In this document: piece by piece, positions 1-11,610 of the stretch
Layout of the letters: each line of letters starts with the position of its first letter
How positions within the stretch are numbered: the first letter of the stretch is position 1
Notes under the pieces: model-generated
What the model saw: the letters and a program-made list of their open reading frames with translations, nothing else
Told to the model about the DNA's origin: nothing
Databases searched by the model: none
Program-made: the position numbers and the translations under genes
NCBI GenBank assembly: GCA_021018995.1
Contig: CM037587.1
Location: 91,571,251-91,635,250, forward strand
Direction of reading: 5' to 3'
Source: Chloranthus sessilifolius
Taxonomy: Eukaryota > Streptophyta > Magnoliopsida > Chloranthales > Chloranthaceae
Length of the DNA: 64,000 bases

Positions 1-1503
1 TCTCCTTCTATGGACTCTCGATTTTGACCCGATTCTTTCAATATCACATAGGACTTGAGTGCGTTGGCTTCGATTTCGTCACAAACTATTTCGGGGGCAT
101 AGGATCTTGGTATGCGCTATCGGGGCATGCGCCCCCGGGGTTCGAGGTCCGGATAGTTCTTATTTTGAAAAAAAATGGAAAAAGCAATCATTAGAAAAAA
201 AAAAAAATTAAAAAGAAGAAAGAAGAAGAAGAAACTTGTGTTTTCATACCACGCACAGCTACGCACGTGTTGATTTTAATGCGGTAAAATATCAATATTT
301 TATCGGCAACGTAGTTGTGCTAAATTAATGTCCTAAGTCTAAGGTTCGCCTTGGATCTTTGGATCCTACTTTAAAGTAGGAGCAACGATGTCAATCCCGA
401 TCAAATGGTCAATGTTTCGATCGGGTCGACTCTACTGCTAAATCTTTGCGGTGAGCACTCTGTTTGTGGATTCATATGAACGTGAGTGTCTAACTTCATA
501 TTCATCACGAGCTATTTCGAAGGTGTGGACTCTGGTTGAGACCAACCTGTTGAAAATGAAACTACATATCAATCAACTATGTATAAACATGCATGCAAAA
601 GGGTTCATTTCTCTTATTTTCGTAGGCTTAAAACCTGTATTAGTGCGGTATCCCTGTAAAGTGTATGCCATGCATTTGGGTATTCGTAGGATGGTCGTTT
701 ATTCTCATAAATTATATCCGGACAGAATCTGGGTCGAGACTTCCATCGCCTTTATTGCTTATCGCCCCTAATGGGTGAATGTTTATGTATAGTTAAATGA
801 TTTGTAAGATCATTGTCGGCAGAGACCAGGATTGGATGTCTCCTTTGGTAGACACCCAATTTTAGTCGGATCTGTTCAGTGTTATTTGAAGTTGGATGTT
901 CTAGGTCATATTGATTCAGGGCACATTATCAAAAAAGGGTACGCACTCCCAAAGAGCGTTGCGACATCAATATTCACTCCGCTCAGGTAGTTGTGCTAAA
1001 TTAACTTCAAGATCGATGGGTTCACCCAATGACCTCGAACCTTGCTCTACGCAGGGGCACCTGTGATCGGTCAAATGGGGCAATTAATGCCTCGTATGAT
1101 TGGACACAAGTCGTGGACTTTCGCGCATTTGTCTCATGCCTATCTTTAAGTATGAGTCGATCACCCTCTCACTACGGAGCTGTTATATTCAGAATAAAAC
1201 TTGAACATCAAATATCTTTAATCATCTCGAAAAGCGGGCATTTTTTCTAATATATTAGGCTTTCACAACTCACACCATCTCGGTTATGCCCAGTAATGTC
1301 TTTAAGTGTTTGGGGACCGATAGCCATGAGGAATGGACGCTTTTCTCGACATACAGGACTTTCATTTTCTCACCATGTTACCCGTCTGATGTTTAAAGTT
1401 TGTTCTGAATACAGCGAACGCGTCAGTAATACCTTGGGCCTCTTCTAATATCTCTTTTCTTTGGCATTCGATCATTAGTGATTAGATACCAAAGAGGGGC
1501 ATC
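1..1503 (+). mobile_element. 3' internal non-coding part of a Tat-like LTR retrotransposon
   Basis: No credible coding frame is visible; the short ORFs here do not look like proteins. The segment ends in a purine-rich tract (AAAGAGGGGC, 1491-1500) directly before an LTR that starts TGTAGATACCC. That is the usual junction at the 3' end of Tat/Ogre-type elements, which carry long non-coding sequence between integrase and the 3' LTR. A phrase TAGTTGTGCTAAATTAA occurs twice (about 309 and 986), suggesting internal duplication. The rest of the element lies left of the window. Lineage assignment is an inference from the junction and the LTR. Confidence 0.55.
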
Positions 1504-2985
1504 TGTAGATACCCAAATTTGGCCTAAGGCCCGATCGAGACACATTTCAAGAGAGGCGCACTTTCGAGCTTTCGATGACATGTATGGTACCCTTAAGAAC
1601 CTTTCTAAAACCTTAGGAGCCATTCTAAAACCTTAGAAAACCGTCGCGACCCTTAGAAACTATTCTGGACCTAAACCTAGCTTTCCTGAGCAATGGATGA
1701 AGAGTGGTCCACCAAGACTAGTTGTGACCTTTTACTGCGATCAAATCTCATACCATTAAAAAGTAGAAGTCTCCAACTTTCCAACAAGCCAGAGATCATC
1801 CCAATTGGAGTTCTGCATTAAAATATATGGCATTCTGAAGTTGAGGGGTAAAATAGGGATTTTAGGTTATAACCACATGGGATTTGGCGCATCTATTAGA
1901 TGTGCCAGGCTATAGGTGGGTCCCACCTCGAGCATCCAACTTCTAGGCCACTGTGTGGCACTATTTTACTGTACATATGTCTGGCACACCTATTAGTTGC
2001 GCCAGGCTTATGAACAGTACCCCTGGGTTTTTGCCTCGAATTTCAAGAATGAGGTTTGATTTATTGACCATCTTAATATTTGGGGTACGTTTTTCTAGTT
2101 CTATTACACCCATTCACTACCTATTTGTAACCCCTTAAGTGGTTTAAAGTCTCACCCTATCATTCACCATTGGAGCTCACCCTAGGAAATCTTAGATGGC
2201 TAGATTACCTAATTGCTAATCCAAGTCAGCCTCTAAACACCCTCTTAGCCTCTCTTTTTCCTATAAATAAAGAGGCACCCCTCCCTGTATAAAGGCTTGA
2301 AAATTTTTGCAAAGTAAGAGATTAAGGAATCCCTTCTCCCTCTCCTCTAGTGCATCTTTCCCATACAAATTCTAGAACCTTCAAACCCTCTTTAGACCTT
2401 AGCTTTTCATCTAAAAGCCTTAGGTTAGGTGTGTGCTACCCCCTAGCCTTCTCTCTCTACCTTTTAGCTATCAAACCCTAGGAGCTAGAACCCCATTTCT
2501 CACCATACAAGCCATTGAAGCTCACCGAAGTAAGCCTACGCAAGGTTCCACGACGGTACAACAAGGGCCTGAGAGCTCCAACTCTCTCCTCCATTCCTCT
2601 ACCTTCTCGATTCTTCCTCCATCCTCTCATTTTTATCATTACGCCGTCGAATTTTCGGTAGGAACGAAGAGGCACAAATAGGATTTTAAAGCCCTTTGGG
2701 CAAGAGGAAGACTTTTTTATTTTTTTTATATTAATTTTGTTTTGGCCATAAGTAGAGACCGCATTAAGCGGTTGATTGGGTGCCTAACACATTCTCAATC
2801 AATAATCGAAGCCCCTATCCAAGAGCCTTTGGCATAGTCCGGATTCAGAGTCAATTTTTGGCACTTCAGTGCTCTTTAAATTTGATTTGGGTTTCCCGGG
2901 ACACCAAAAGCTCCAGGTGGCGACTCTTTAATTTTTACAAGTGCGTGTCGTGCGACGGGAACGTCTTGATTCCCACGGTTACACA
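1504..2985 (+). repeat. 3' LTR of the Tat-like element
   Basis: It starts TGTAGATACCC just after the polypurine tract and ends ..GGTTACACA, giving TG...CA ends and a length of about 1.48 kb. A TATA box (CTATAAATAA, 2261-2270) is followed by a pyrimidine-rich leader. The 3' part contains CAGGTGGCGACTC and GTCGTGCGACGGGAACGTC, phrases typical of the R/U5 of plant Tat LTRs. Sequence immediately after 2985 continues as satellite, so the element inserted into the array. The exact 3' end could be 2983 or 2985. Confidence 0.65.
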
Positions 2986-4720
2986 CTGACGTCATTGACT
3001 ATCATATTTGGATCCCCTTTTGTATATCACTATTTTTTTTACTATAACAAGACTGATCTCATTAACTATCAGATTTGGAGCCTACAGGTCTCACATAAGT
3101 CTTACTTAGACTTATAAGAGTTAATAAATGACTCATATGTGACCTTATCATGCCAAATCCCTATTTGTACATCACTGTTTTTTAGACTATAACAAGACTT
3201 ATCTCATTGACTATCAAATTTGGAGCCTACAAGTCTCACATTAGTCTTATTTGGATTTATAAGAGTTAATAAATGACTCATATAAGACTCAGTCATGAAA
3301 AATGGTTATTAGTACATCACTGTTATTAGACTATAGGTTGACTACTCTCATATGAGTCTCAAATTTGAAGCCTACAGGTCTCACATGAGTCTTACTTTGA
3401 CCGACAAGAGTCAGTCAATGACTCATATGGGACCAAGTCATGCAAAATCTCTATTGGTACATCAATGTTTGCAGTGTCTAACATAACTGATCTCATATGA
3501 ATCTCAGATTTGGAGCCTATAAGTCTCACATGAGTCTCGGATTTGGACTGATAAGAGTCAGTAAATGACTCATATGGGACTAAGTCGTGCAAAATCCCTA
3601 TTGGTACATCAATGTTTGCGGTGTCTAACATGACTGATCTCATATGAGTCTCAGATTTGGAGCCTACTTGTCTCACATGAGTCTTACTTGGACTGATAAG
3701 AGTTAGTAAATGACTCATATGGGACCCTGTCATGCAAAATTCCTATTGGTACTTCGATGTTTGCGGTGTCTAGCATGACTGATCTCTCATGAGTCTCAGA
3801 TTTAGACTGTAAGAGTCAGTAAATGACTCATATGGGACCAAGTCATGCAAAATTCCTATTGGTACATCGATGTTCGCGGTGTCTAACATGACTGATCTCA
3901 TATGAGTCTCAAATTTGGAGCCTACAGGTCTCACATGAGTCTTACTAGGACTGATAAGAGTCAATAAATTTCTCATATGGGATCAAGTCATGTAAAATCC
4001 CTATTGGTACATCGATGTTCGAGGTGCCTAACATGACTAATTTCACATGAGTCTCAGATTTGAACTGACAAGAGTCAGTAAATGACTCATATGGGACCAA
4101 GTCATGCAAAATCCATATTGGTACATCGATATTTGTGGTGTCTAACATTACTGATCTCATATGAGTCTCAGATTTGGAGCCCACAAGTCTCACATGAGTC
4201 TTACTTGGACTGATAAGAGTCAGTAAATGACTTACCCTGTCATGTAAAATCCCTATTAGTACATCGATGTTCACGGTGTCTAGCATGGCTGATCTCACTT
4301 GAGTTTCAGATTTTGACTGATAAGAGTCAATAAATGACTCATATGGGACCAAGTCATGCAAAATCCCTACTGGTACATCAATGGTCGCGGTGTCTAACAT
4401 GACTGACCTCATATGAGTCTCAGATTTGGACCCTACAGGTCTCACATGAGTCTTACTTGGACTGATAAGAGTCAGTAAATGACTCATATGAGACCAACTC
4501 ATACAAAATTCCTATTGGTACTTCAATGTTCGCGGTGTCTAGCATGACTGATCTCATATGAGTCTCAGATTTGGCGCTTACAGGTCTCACATTACTCTAA
4601 CTTGGACTTATAAGAGTCAGTAAATGACTCATATAAGACCCAGTTACGAAAAATGGTTATCATATTTGGAGCCTACAGGTCTCACATGAGAAGAGTCAAT
4701 AAATGACTTATGTCACCCAC
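2986..4720. repeat. Tandem satellite array, about 145 bp unit
   Basis: About 12 diverged head-to-tail units. Each contains an 'actgatctcat' stretch, then 'cagatttggagcctacagg', 'tctcacatgagtctta', 'ataagagtcagtaaatgact' and 'ggtacatcgatgtt'. Most units are about 145 bp; two shortened ones of about 112 bp (near 3751 and 4010) lack the 'ggagcctacaggtctcac' part. Long minus-strand open frames across it are repeat artefacts. The same family in the same orientation occurs at 28240-28915. Confidence 0.9.
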
Positions 4721-5320
4721 TCATCTCATGCATCAACCTGCACTATACAGCAAAACATATTTCTCATTTGTCACTGACAATATTCAATCCTTGCAATACA
4801 TAGCCAGTACATCTAAGACATGAAAAATCCAACGAAATGACCAACATGATCAAATTCGGAAATTAACAATGAGCCTACTGGACTGCAATATTAATTGGAT
4901 TAAAATATCTACAATATTAATATCATAAGTATCTGTAATATACAGGCAGTGAAACATCTAAGATATTCAATATTCATTCATAAATATTTGCATTAATCAA
5001 TAATAAGTATATCTATTTGTGGTAAAACAACTCATAATAGACATAATGCAGTATAAATATGATTGCCAACCATAAATTGATAAATTCATTATACAAATTC
5101 CGAAATTCTCAAACTACTGCCATCCATAAATTCAAAACTTTAGCATAGAATATTACAAATTCTCAAACCACTACCATCAATAAACTCATCATACAGATCT
5201 ACCCTAAACCAGCAATGAGAGTCTAAAAATGACTCTTTGGCACATCCATTTGAACAATTTCTAAGCCACTTAGAATTGTTTAGCCTTTTACTATCATTTT
5301 TTTGAAAATAGTACAAAATT
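4721..5320. other. Unassigned sequence between satellite and truncated LTR
   Basis: AT-rich, with a short local duplication of 'ccataaattgataaattcat'-like phrases (5080-5200). It replaces the expected last ~825 bp of element A's 3' LTR. Because A inserted inside an Ulp1-like exon, the missing C-terminal end of that gene could have been here, but I see no recognisable motif. Confidence 0.4.
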
Positions 5321-6978
5321 ATTGGTAGCGGGGTTTCACTTGTCTCAATCAACACCCCTGGGGTGTGCTTACTGTGTACGGATAAGCCTCCGCACTGGCC
5401 TACAGTTTCGCCGCCGTATCGGTCATGGATATCCTGTCGTGTCAGTCGTGGATATCCCGCCACGTCGGTGGGGTACCCTATCAAACCTCAAATAATAAAA
5501 ATATCGGTGCCTTACATATAGTTATTCACCGTGTAAGTGTGCTATCTTATATCAGTTAGGCCCTATCAGACATGATTCAATCTTGGATACATCCCTGGGA
5601 TGTATCCATTCACTTGTATCACACCTGATGCTTTTATCTCTTTACTTCTTCATCCCCTGGGGATGACTCATTATGATTACTTTTATTGATGTCACACACA
5701 CACATTTTTCCCAAACTCTTTAAGCAATAAAACATTTTGAATTTCAAATCTATATCACTACATACATGCTCTTGTAAAATAAGGTACATGTTCAAGGAGT
5801 TCCCTACCTCAAGTCTTCGTTTGATCAATGCATCAAGGTCTCACGTGGCTCCTTGTGCACTAGCTCACGTACCACCTATGGTACCACATAACATGTGAAA
5901 CACATCACTAAGGATGCAATAAAGGAGGTCCAAGACCCCCTAAGAATCTTAAAGTCAAACTCAGAAGTCAACATAAACTGGCCCAGTCGATTAATCGATT
6001 TCCAAAATTGATTAATCGAAAGTCAATATCGATTAATCGATTCTCAAATCGATTAATCGAGATTCTCATTCGATTAATCGAAACCCAATTCGATTAATCG
6101 AAATTCTCTGCTCTATCAAGTTGATTCTCAATTCGAGTAATCGAATTTCCAAAATCGATTAATCGATCCCAAATCGATTAATCGAAAATATAAATCGATT
6201 AATCGAATTTTCATTTCGATTAGTCAATTTCATCAAGCCAATTTCTTTTCTCCACTGGAGTCCACTGTAGGCTCCCAATCGATTAATCAATTCTAAATTT
6301 GATTAATCGAAATCCAAAGTCAATTAATCGAAACCCAATTCGATTAATCGAAATCGGGGTCCTTTGACTTTTCAACTTCTTGGCCGATTTCTATTAATCG
6401 AAACCCAATTTCGATTAATCGAAATTGCCAGATTTTGTCTCCTTCTGGCTGCTCTTCCAAATCTTTCTCCATTTATTTTCTTTCTTTTTCTAAGCCTTTA
6501 ATCTATGATTTTAACCATTCCTAACTACGATTAATCTCCCATAACTTATGCATTTACTTCATAAGAAATTTACCTCAATAAAATCTCGATTTGATTAGAT
6601 CTAGTGGTTGGTCGATCCAGGCTTTTAATCCGATCGCTTGAATCTCCCTTCCAATCAGTTGCAATAACTCCTCTCTTTACTCCTCTCTCTCTCTCTCTCT
6701 CTCTCTCTTCTTTACTCTCCTTCAACAACCAAAACCATTAATTTTAGGGTTATTAAACCCTTTTATCTCTCCTCTCACTTGTGTGTTGAGCACATGCACC
6801 GGGATAGGTGTATGCGACTTCTCATTCACATCACACACCACATAATCACTCATACCATCACATCTCGTCCGTTCATCATACTCTATGCTAACCCTTGATC
6901 TCCTAATTGGTCAAACTTGTGACCAATCGGGCACAGATCCAGAGGTCACTGTTTAATGTGATTTTTCGAGATATTACA
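5321..6978 (-). repeat. 3' LTR of element A, truncated
   Basis: Aligns with 15981-17643 of the 5' LTR from the shared 'attggtagc' to the terminal TGTAATATC (minus strand, 6978). About 825 bp corresponding to 15154-15980 (the 3' end of the LTR) is missing. It differs from the 5' LTR by a longer (CT)n run (about 6686-6710) and by lacking a short segment matched at about 17250-17300 in the 5' LTR. No target-site duplication can be tested because this end is gone. Confidence 0.85.
5985..6425. repeat. Array of palindrome TCGATTAATCGA in the 3' LTR
   Basis: Around 18-20 intact or near-intact copies of TCGATTAATCGA or its core CGATTAATCG, spaced 10-30 bp apart by short A/T- or C-rich linkers. The 12-mer is a perfect palindrome. 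The array lies in the central U3 part of the LTR and is matched at 16650-17070 in the other LTR, with copies gained and lost. Confidence 0.9.
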
Positions 6979-6992
6979 TCCTTCCCACCTTG
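6979..6992 (-). other. Polypurine tract of element A
   Basis: On the minus strand a purine-rich run (AAGGTGGGAAGGA) abuts the LTR start TGTAATATC. This is the expected plus-strand primer position and fixes the 3' LTR boundary. Confidence 0.8.
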
Positions 6993-7196
6993 GGAATTTT
7001 CGTCCCCGAAAATAACCCAAAGTGCATCGGTCTGGGTCTCTACCTCCCCCCCCCCCCACACTCTGAGGTGAGGCGGTCTAGTGGACTCAGATGCATCCAG
7101 GTAATTATAATTTGACGACAATGAACGAATACAAGCATAGACTTATAATTTGACGACAATGAACAATTTACACAAAAATTTGACTTTCTATTAATA

Positions 7197-8811
7197 TCAG
7201 AAAATTTTTACAAGGCGCCAGTTAAGTTGGCGTACCAAATCTATATGTATACAATCATGACTGAACAAAATAAGTACAAGACTCAGGCAGTCCCCTCGCC
7301 AGGGTGGTGCTCTGAGGCTGGTGGTGGAGTCTGGCAGGATCATATGGTGCGATGGTGGAGAATGTGCTGGCTGGGTAGTCGGAGGTAGCGGCGGCTGTGG
7401 CTGGAGCGTCTCGGTCGGTGGAGCGGATGTAGATGTGGAAAGAGTCGCGTCAGTAGTGGCGGTGGTGGGATGGAAAACGGGACCTCTGTGGAAGGCGGTC
7501 CGTCCCGCAGTCCACTCCTCCTCCTGAGCGAGATAGCGGTGGTAGTCCGTCGGGTAGATGTAGCGGAGGGTGTGGAACATCAAGAAGTCCATCCTCCGGT
7601 TCATCCGCTCGTTGTTGGCCTCCATGCGAGCCAACACCTCCTCGATGGTAGGGCCGGATGGAGCGGCGCGCCGGCGGTATGATGAGGTGGGTGTAGCGGG
7701 CGCGGAGTGAGCTGGCGGTGTCGGTGACACTGTGGTATGAGAGGTAGCCCTCTCCACTGATGGCTCGGCCGGGTGTGGTGGGGGTGGTGGTGGTGCTACT
7801 GCTGCTGCTGCGGCTGGAGCGGGACCCGAGCAGGGGTCCGCTTGAGAGCGAAGCACGGATCCATGAAGACTTGGAGAATGTCTTCACGCAATCCGTAGCC
7901 CTCACCTCGTGAGGCGAGATGGTGTAGGAGGGATCGTTGGAGTAGCACTCCAACATGCTCGAGATGAGGCGAGCGTAGGGCATCTTCTCCTTGGGCCGGA
8001 GGTTGCCCTTCATCAATTTGCCCTTGATGTACCTCATCCCCTCAAGGATGACCATGGTGGCGTCGAACCACCGGCCAGAGGTGCAGAGTGCGTGTTGCAC
8101 TCGGTCCACGCGCTCGGTATCGTGGCGCATTGGGTAAAGGTTGCACTTGATCACCGAATCAAGCATCCACATGTAGTGGGGAAGGTCAACCCTCTTTATG
8201 GAGGATCTCGACCCCTTTTTGTCGTTGGTCATGCAGGTCATGACCTCCTCAAATCGAGGGTCCTCCTCAAAGGGTGGGAATAGGGTGGTCTCGGGTGCGA
8301 AATCGAGGTAGCACTCAAGCACCTCATGTACTTGGCGACGTGTGATCGTGTAGTCTCGACCCTCGATGGTGGTCTTGATCACGTCGTCCGTTGGGCCGTC
8401 CACAAGCCCTTGGTAAAACAATTTCACCAATCTAGGGTAATAGGAACCCCGGATTGGTTTGAGAAGGTTGCCAAGACCGACATTGTTAAGGTAATTTCGA
8501 GCCCATTGGGTCTCGCCCGGCACATCGGGATTGGTGAAAAGGGTAGGGTCGATGAGGTACTCGACCTCAAAAGTCTTTGCGGCCCACCACTCATTAGGTT
8601 GCACCACGTTAGTGGGTGGTGGCGGCATGGGTGTGGACTCGCGGGAAGACTCGCGCGAAGACACGCTCGTCGAACCGGAGGTGGTCTCCGATGCCAACGG
8701 TGATGGAGTCCTCACCGGCGATGGGGTAGGTGGTGGTGGTGCGGCGTTCTTACGCCGGACCGATAGCTTGGAGGCTGCCTTCTTCGAAGACAAACGGGTT
8801 TTAGGCGGCAT
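7197..8811 (-). pseudogene. Extra sense ORF of element A (plant-transposon-domain-like protein), frameshifted
   Basis: From ATG at 8811 the frame runs through a basic Ser/Pro-rich N-terminus (about residues 1-70), then a globular region with NEWWAAKTFEVEY, YYPRLVKLFYQGL and RRQVHEVLECYL, to about residue 300. It then becomes low-complexity SSSSS/TTTT. The more protein-like continuation, with a proline-rich linker and MEANNERMNRRMDFLMFHTL, is in another frame (7856-7197). I infer one frameshift between about 7890 and 7800, giving an ancestral protein of roughly 500 aa. The 'LVKLFYQGL ... V.G..Y.I....VHEVL' region resembles the 'putative plant transposon protein' domain found in TE-borne ORFs; this is family resemblance, not a proven homology. 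It sits between pol and the polypurine tract, same strand, with its own TATA box. Function is unknown. Confidence 0.65.
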
Positions 8812-9041
8812 GGTCGGTAAAATAGCAAGAATCTAGGGCTTTAACTAACTCAAATTTGAAAGAAGATCACGATTTTAGGGTTTATCGTGGGTTTTAGAGG
8901 CGTTATGATTTGAATACAAGCCAAAAAACCACAGAGATGCAAACCCTAGGGCGCCGGATGGTCGGAGAAGAAGAAGAAGATGAAGCGCCCAAAAATCTCC
9001 AAGCTCAAATGATTCGAATGGGGAATGAAATCCCCAATTTT

Positions 9042-9051
9042 TAATATATAG
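9042..9051 (-). promoter_or_regulatory. TATA box upstream of the extra ORF
   Basis: Minus-strand CTATATATTA lies about 230 bp before the ATG at 8811, directly downstream of the palindrome array. The intervening leader contains AAACCCTAAAATCG, a telo-box-like motif common in plant 5' UTRs. Together these suggest an internal promoter. Confidence 0.5.
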
Positions 9052-9058
9052 GCCCCGG

Positions 9059-9885
9059 CTCGATTAATCGAAATCCAGAATCGATTAGTTGAGATTCAAA
9101 ACTAGGTTAAGCCGCACAAAATCGATTAATCGATCCCCAAAATCGATTAGTCGAAAATCAAAATCGATCAATCGAATTCATTTCGATTAATCGAAATCGT
9201 ATCCGTTTAAAAATTTCAGTTTTAGAGCTCACTGGCGCGAGCCAGTCGATTAATCAAAATCCATTTCGATTAATCGAAATTTCAAAATCGATTAATCAAA
9301 ATTTACTTCGATTAATCAAAATCGTGCAGTCCCTTCCAAAAATTTCAGGATTCTTTAAGTTATTCGATTAGTCGAACTATGGTTCGATTAATCAAAATCT
9401 TAAATCGATTAATCGAATTCTACTTCGATTAATCGAAATCGTTTCTCTGACTTAGAATTTTTCATAGTTCCTTTAAGTCATTCGATTAATCGAATTTCCA
9501 GTTCGATTAATCGAAATTGCAAATCAATTAATCGAAATCCGCTCAATTAATCGAAATCCGCTCGATTAATCGAAAACTTCAGTAACTTCTTCTAAATCCT
9601 TCTAACATTTCCAGTTTGTTCGATTAATCGAACATATAGTTCGATTAATCAAAAACCTAAATCGATTAATCGAATTCCCAATTCGAGTAATCAAATTCCC
9701 AAAATCGATTTATCGATCCCAAATCGATTAATCGAAATTATAAATCGATTAATCGAAATTTCATTCTGTGTCTGTTCTAACTCTCATCCCAATTTTCAGT
9801 CACTGGCACATGCCAGTCGACTAATCGAACAAAATCGATTAATCAAAATTCCAAATCGATTAATCGATTTGAAATTCGATTAATC
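9059..9885. repeat. Internal array of palindrome TCGATTAATCGA
   Basis: Roughly 25-30 copies of CGATTAATCG(A) and one-base variants (GATTAGTCGA, GAGTAATC, GATCAATC) across about 830 bp of non-coding sequence between the chromodomain and the extra ORF. The motif is the same as in the LTRs of this element, but the linkers differ, so it is not a simple LTR copy. Confidence 0.9.
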
Positions 9886-10109
9886 GATTTTTGCCCAATT
9901 TCTGCAGATTTTCAAGTTCTTTGGTTCTTTGATTTCTCTTGGTAGTTTATGACATCAAGTGGCTCATAGTTCCATAGAAACACATACACTTGGTCATGTG
10001 CATACAAAATCTGTTCCTTTAGTCATACTTTTGATCAAGACTTCCATTGAATTACAAGTATTGTGGAGATTCCACAAACATGCTTGTGGTTTACATTGGA
10101 TTCTCACGT

Positions 10110-11604
10110 CGTTGGAAATAAGGCTGGATATTGTTCTTTCACATCGGCCTCTCGTTCCCAAGTAGCCTCTTCCTTTGGATGATTGTTCCACCGGACTAGC
10201 ACTAAGGGAATCACTTTAGTCTTGTGATGCACATTCCTTTCGATCCAAGATTTCCACTGGTTCCTCTATCATGCTCATGTCCTCACACATCTCCATAGGT
10301 TGACTTCCTAACACATGAGATGGATCGTTTACATACTTTCTGAGCATCGATATGTGGAAAACATTATGTACTCGATCAAACAGCGGTGGTAAGCCAATGC
10401 GATACGCAACTTCACCTATGCGTCCCAAAATTTCAAATGGTCCAACATAACGTGGGCTTAACTTCCCTCTCTTGCCAAATCTCATTACGCCTTTCATAGG
10501 TGACACTTTCACAAACACGTGCTCGCCCACTTTATAGTCGACATTAGTCCGCTTGATGTCGGCGTAACTTTTCTGTCTACTCTGTGCTGACTTCAACCTT
10601 TCTCTGATTATTCGAACGACGGTGGCGTTGTCTTCAAGTAGTTTTGGCCCTAAAATAAATTTCTCACTTGTTTCTTCCCAATTGAGGGGTGATTTGCATC
10701 GTCGTCCATACAGAGCTTCATACGGTGCCATGGCAATGCTTGTTTGGAAACTATTATTGTATGCAAATTCGAGCAACGGTAGATACTCATCCCAGTATCC
10801 TTGCATATCTAGCATGCACGCTCTGAGCATGTCTTCTATTACTTGGTTCACTCGCTCTGTCTGCCCATCAGTTTGAGGATGGAAAGCTGAACTAAAATCT
10901 AGTCGTGTTCCCATTCCTTCTTGAAATTTCTTCCAAAACTTGGACGTATATAGTGGATCACGATCTGAAACTATGCTGCTTGGAATCCCGTGTAGTCGTA
11001 CTATCTCCTTCATATATAAGTCACATCTTCTGCGTATACATAGTATGCGGTAAAAAGTGTCTTGATTTGGTCAATCGATCTATAGCGACCCAAATGGCAT
11101 TGTGTCTCTTAGCGATGCAGCAATCCAACAATGAAATCCATCGAGATCGATTCCCACTTCCATTACGGATTGGTAAATTTGCAATAGTCAATGAGGATGT
11201 CTATAGTCAATCTTCATTTCTTACAAGTGGACACCGTGACACGTATTCGCCACGCCGTCTTGCGCACCCTCCACGAGTTCTTTTTCAAGTCCTGGTACAT
11301 CTTGGTGCTACCAGGGTGGATAGCATAATTTGACTTATGGGCTTCATCAAGAATGGTTCGTCTTAGATTGGTATTGTCCGGAATACAGAGACGGCCCCTT
11401 AAATAATAAAGAACCATCTTCTTTAACTGAGAAGTCCGACCTGATGCCTTCACTCACGTCTTGATGAATCTTTGTTAAAGCCGGATCTTTCATCTGTAGA
11501 TCGTGGATATGCTCAAATATCACTGGCTTCACTGATATGTTAGCCAAAAAGGATCCGGTAGCTTTTGACTCAATGTTCGCATCGTAAAGTGCCAGGTCTT
11601 CCAA
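10110..11604 (-). pseudogene. Element A integrase and chromodomain remnant
   Basis: Pieces in order: N-terminal part (11604-11214, with HPGSTKMYQDLKK), a frame-broken middle, then the core end (11013-10216) with IVSDRDP and HPQTDGQTERVNQ holding the second Asp and the Glu of the D,D-35-E triad, followed by KVGEHVFVKVSP and HNVFHISMLRKY of the C-terminal domain. After a frameshift near 10228 a chromodomain tail is readable (VIPLVLVRWNNH, EEATWEREADV). The first catalytic Asp lies in the disrupted zone. In the family this domain targets integration to chromatin. Non-functional here. Confidence 0.85.
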
Positions 11605-11610
11605 TAATTT

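Noticed and set aside
3392..4502. Minus-strand ORFs of 113-185 aa with repeating peptide motifs
   Set aside because: They are translations of the ~145 bp satellite; the repeats are DNA-level and frames break at shortened units.
7909..8836. Plus-strand ORFs of 101-125 aa opposite the accessory ORF
   Set aside because: Shadow frames of the minus-strand ORF; no leader, motif or codon pattern of their own.
5985..9885. Regularly spaced short repeats resembling a CRISPR array
   Set aside because: Eukaryotic LTR context, variable spacing, no unique spacers of constant length, no cas genes; these are palindromic motif arrays.
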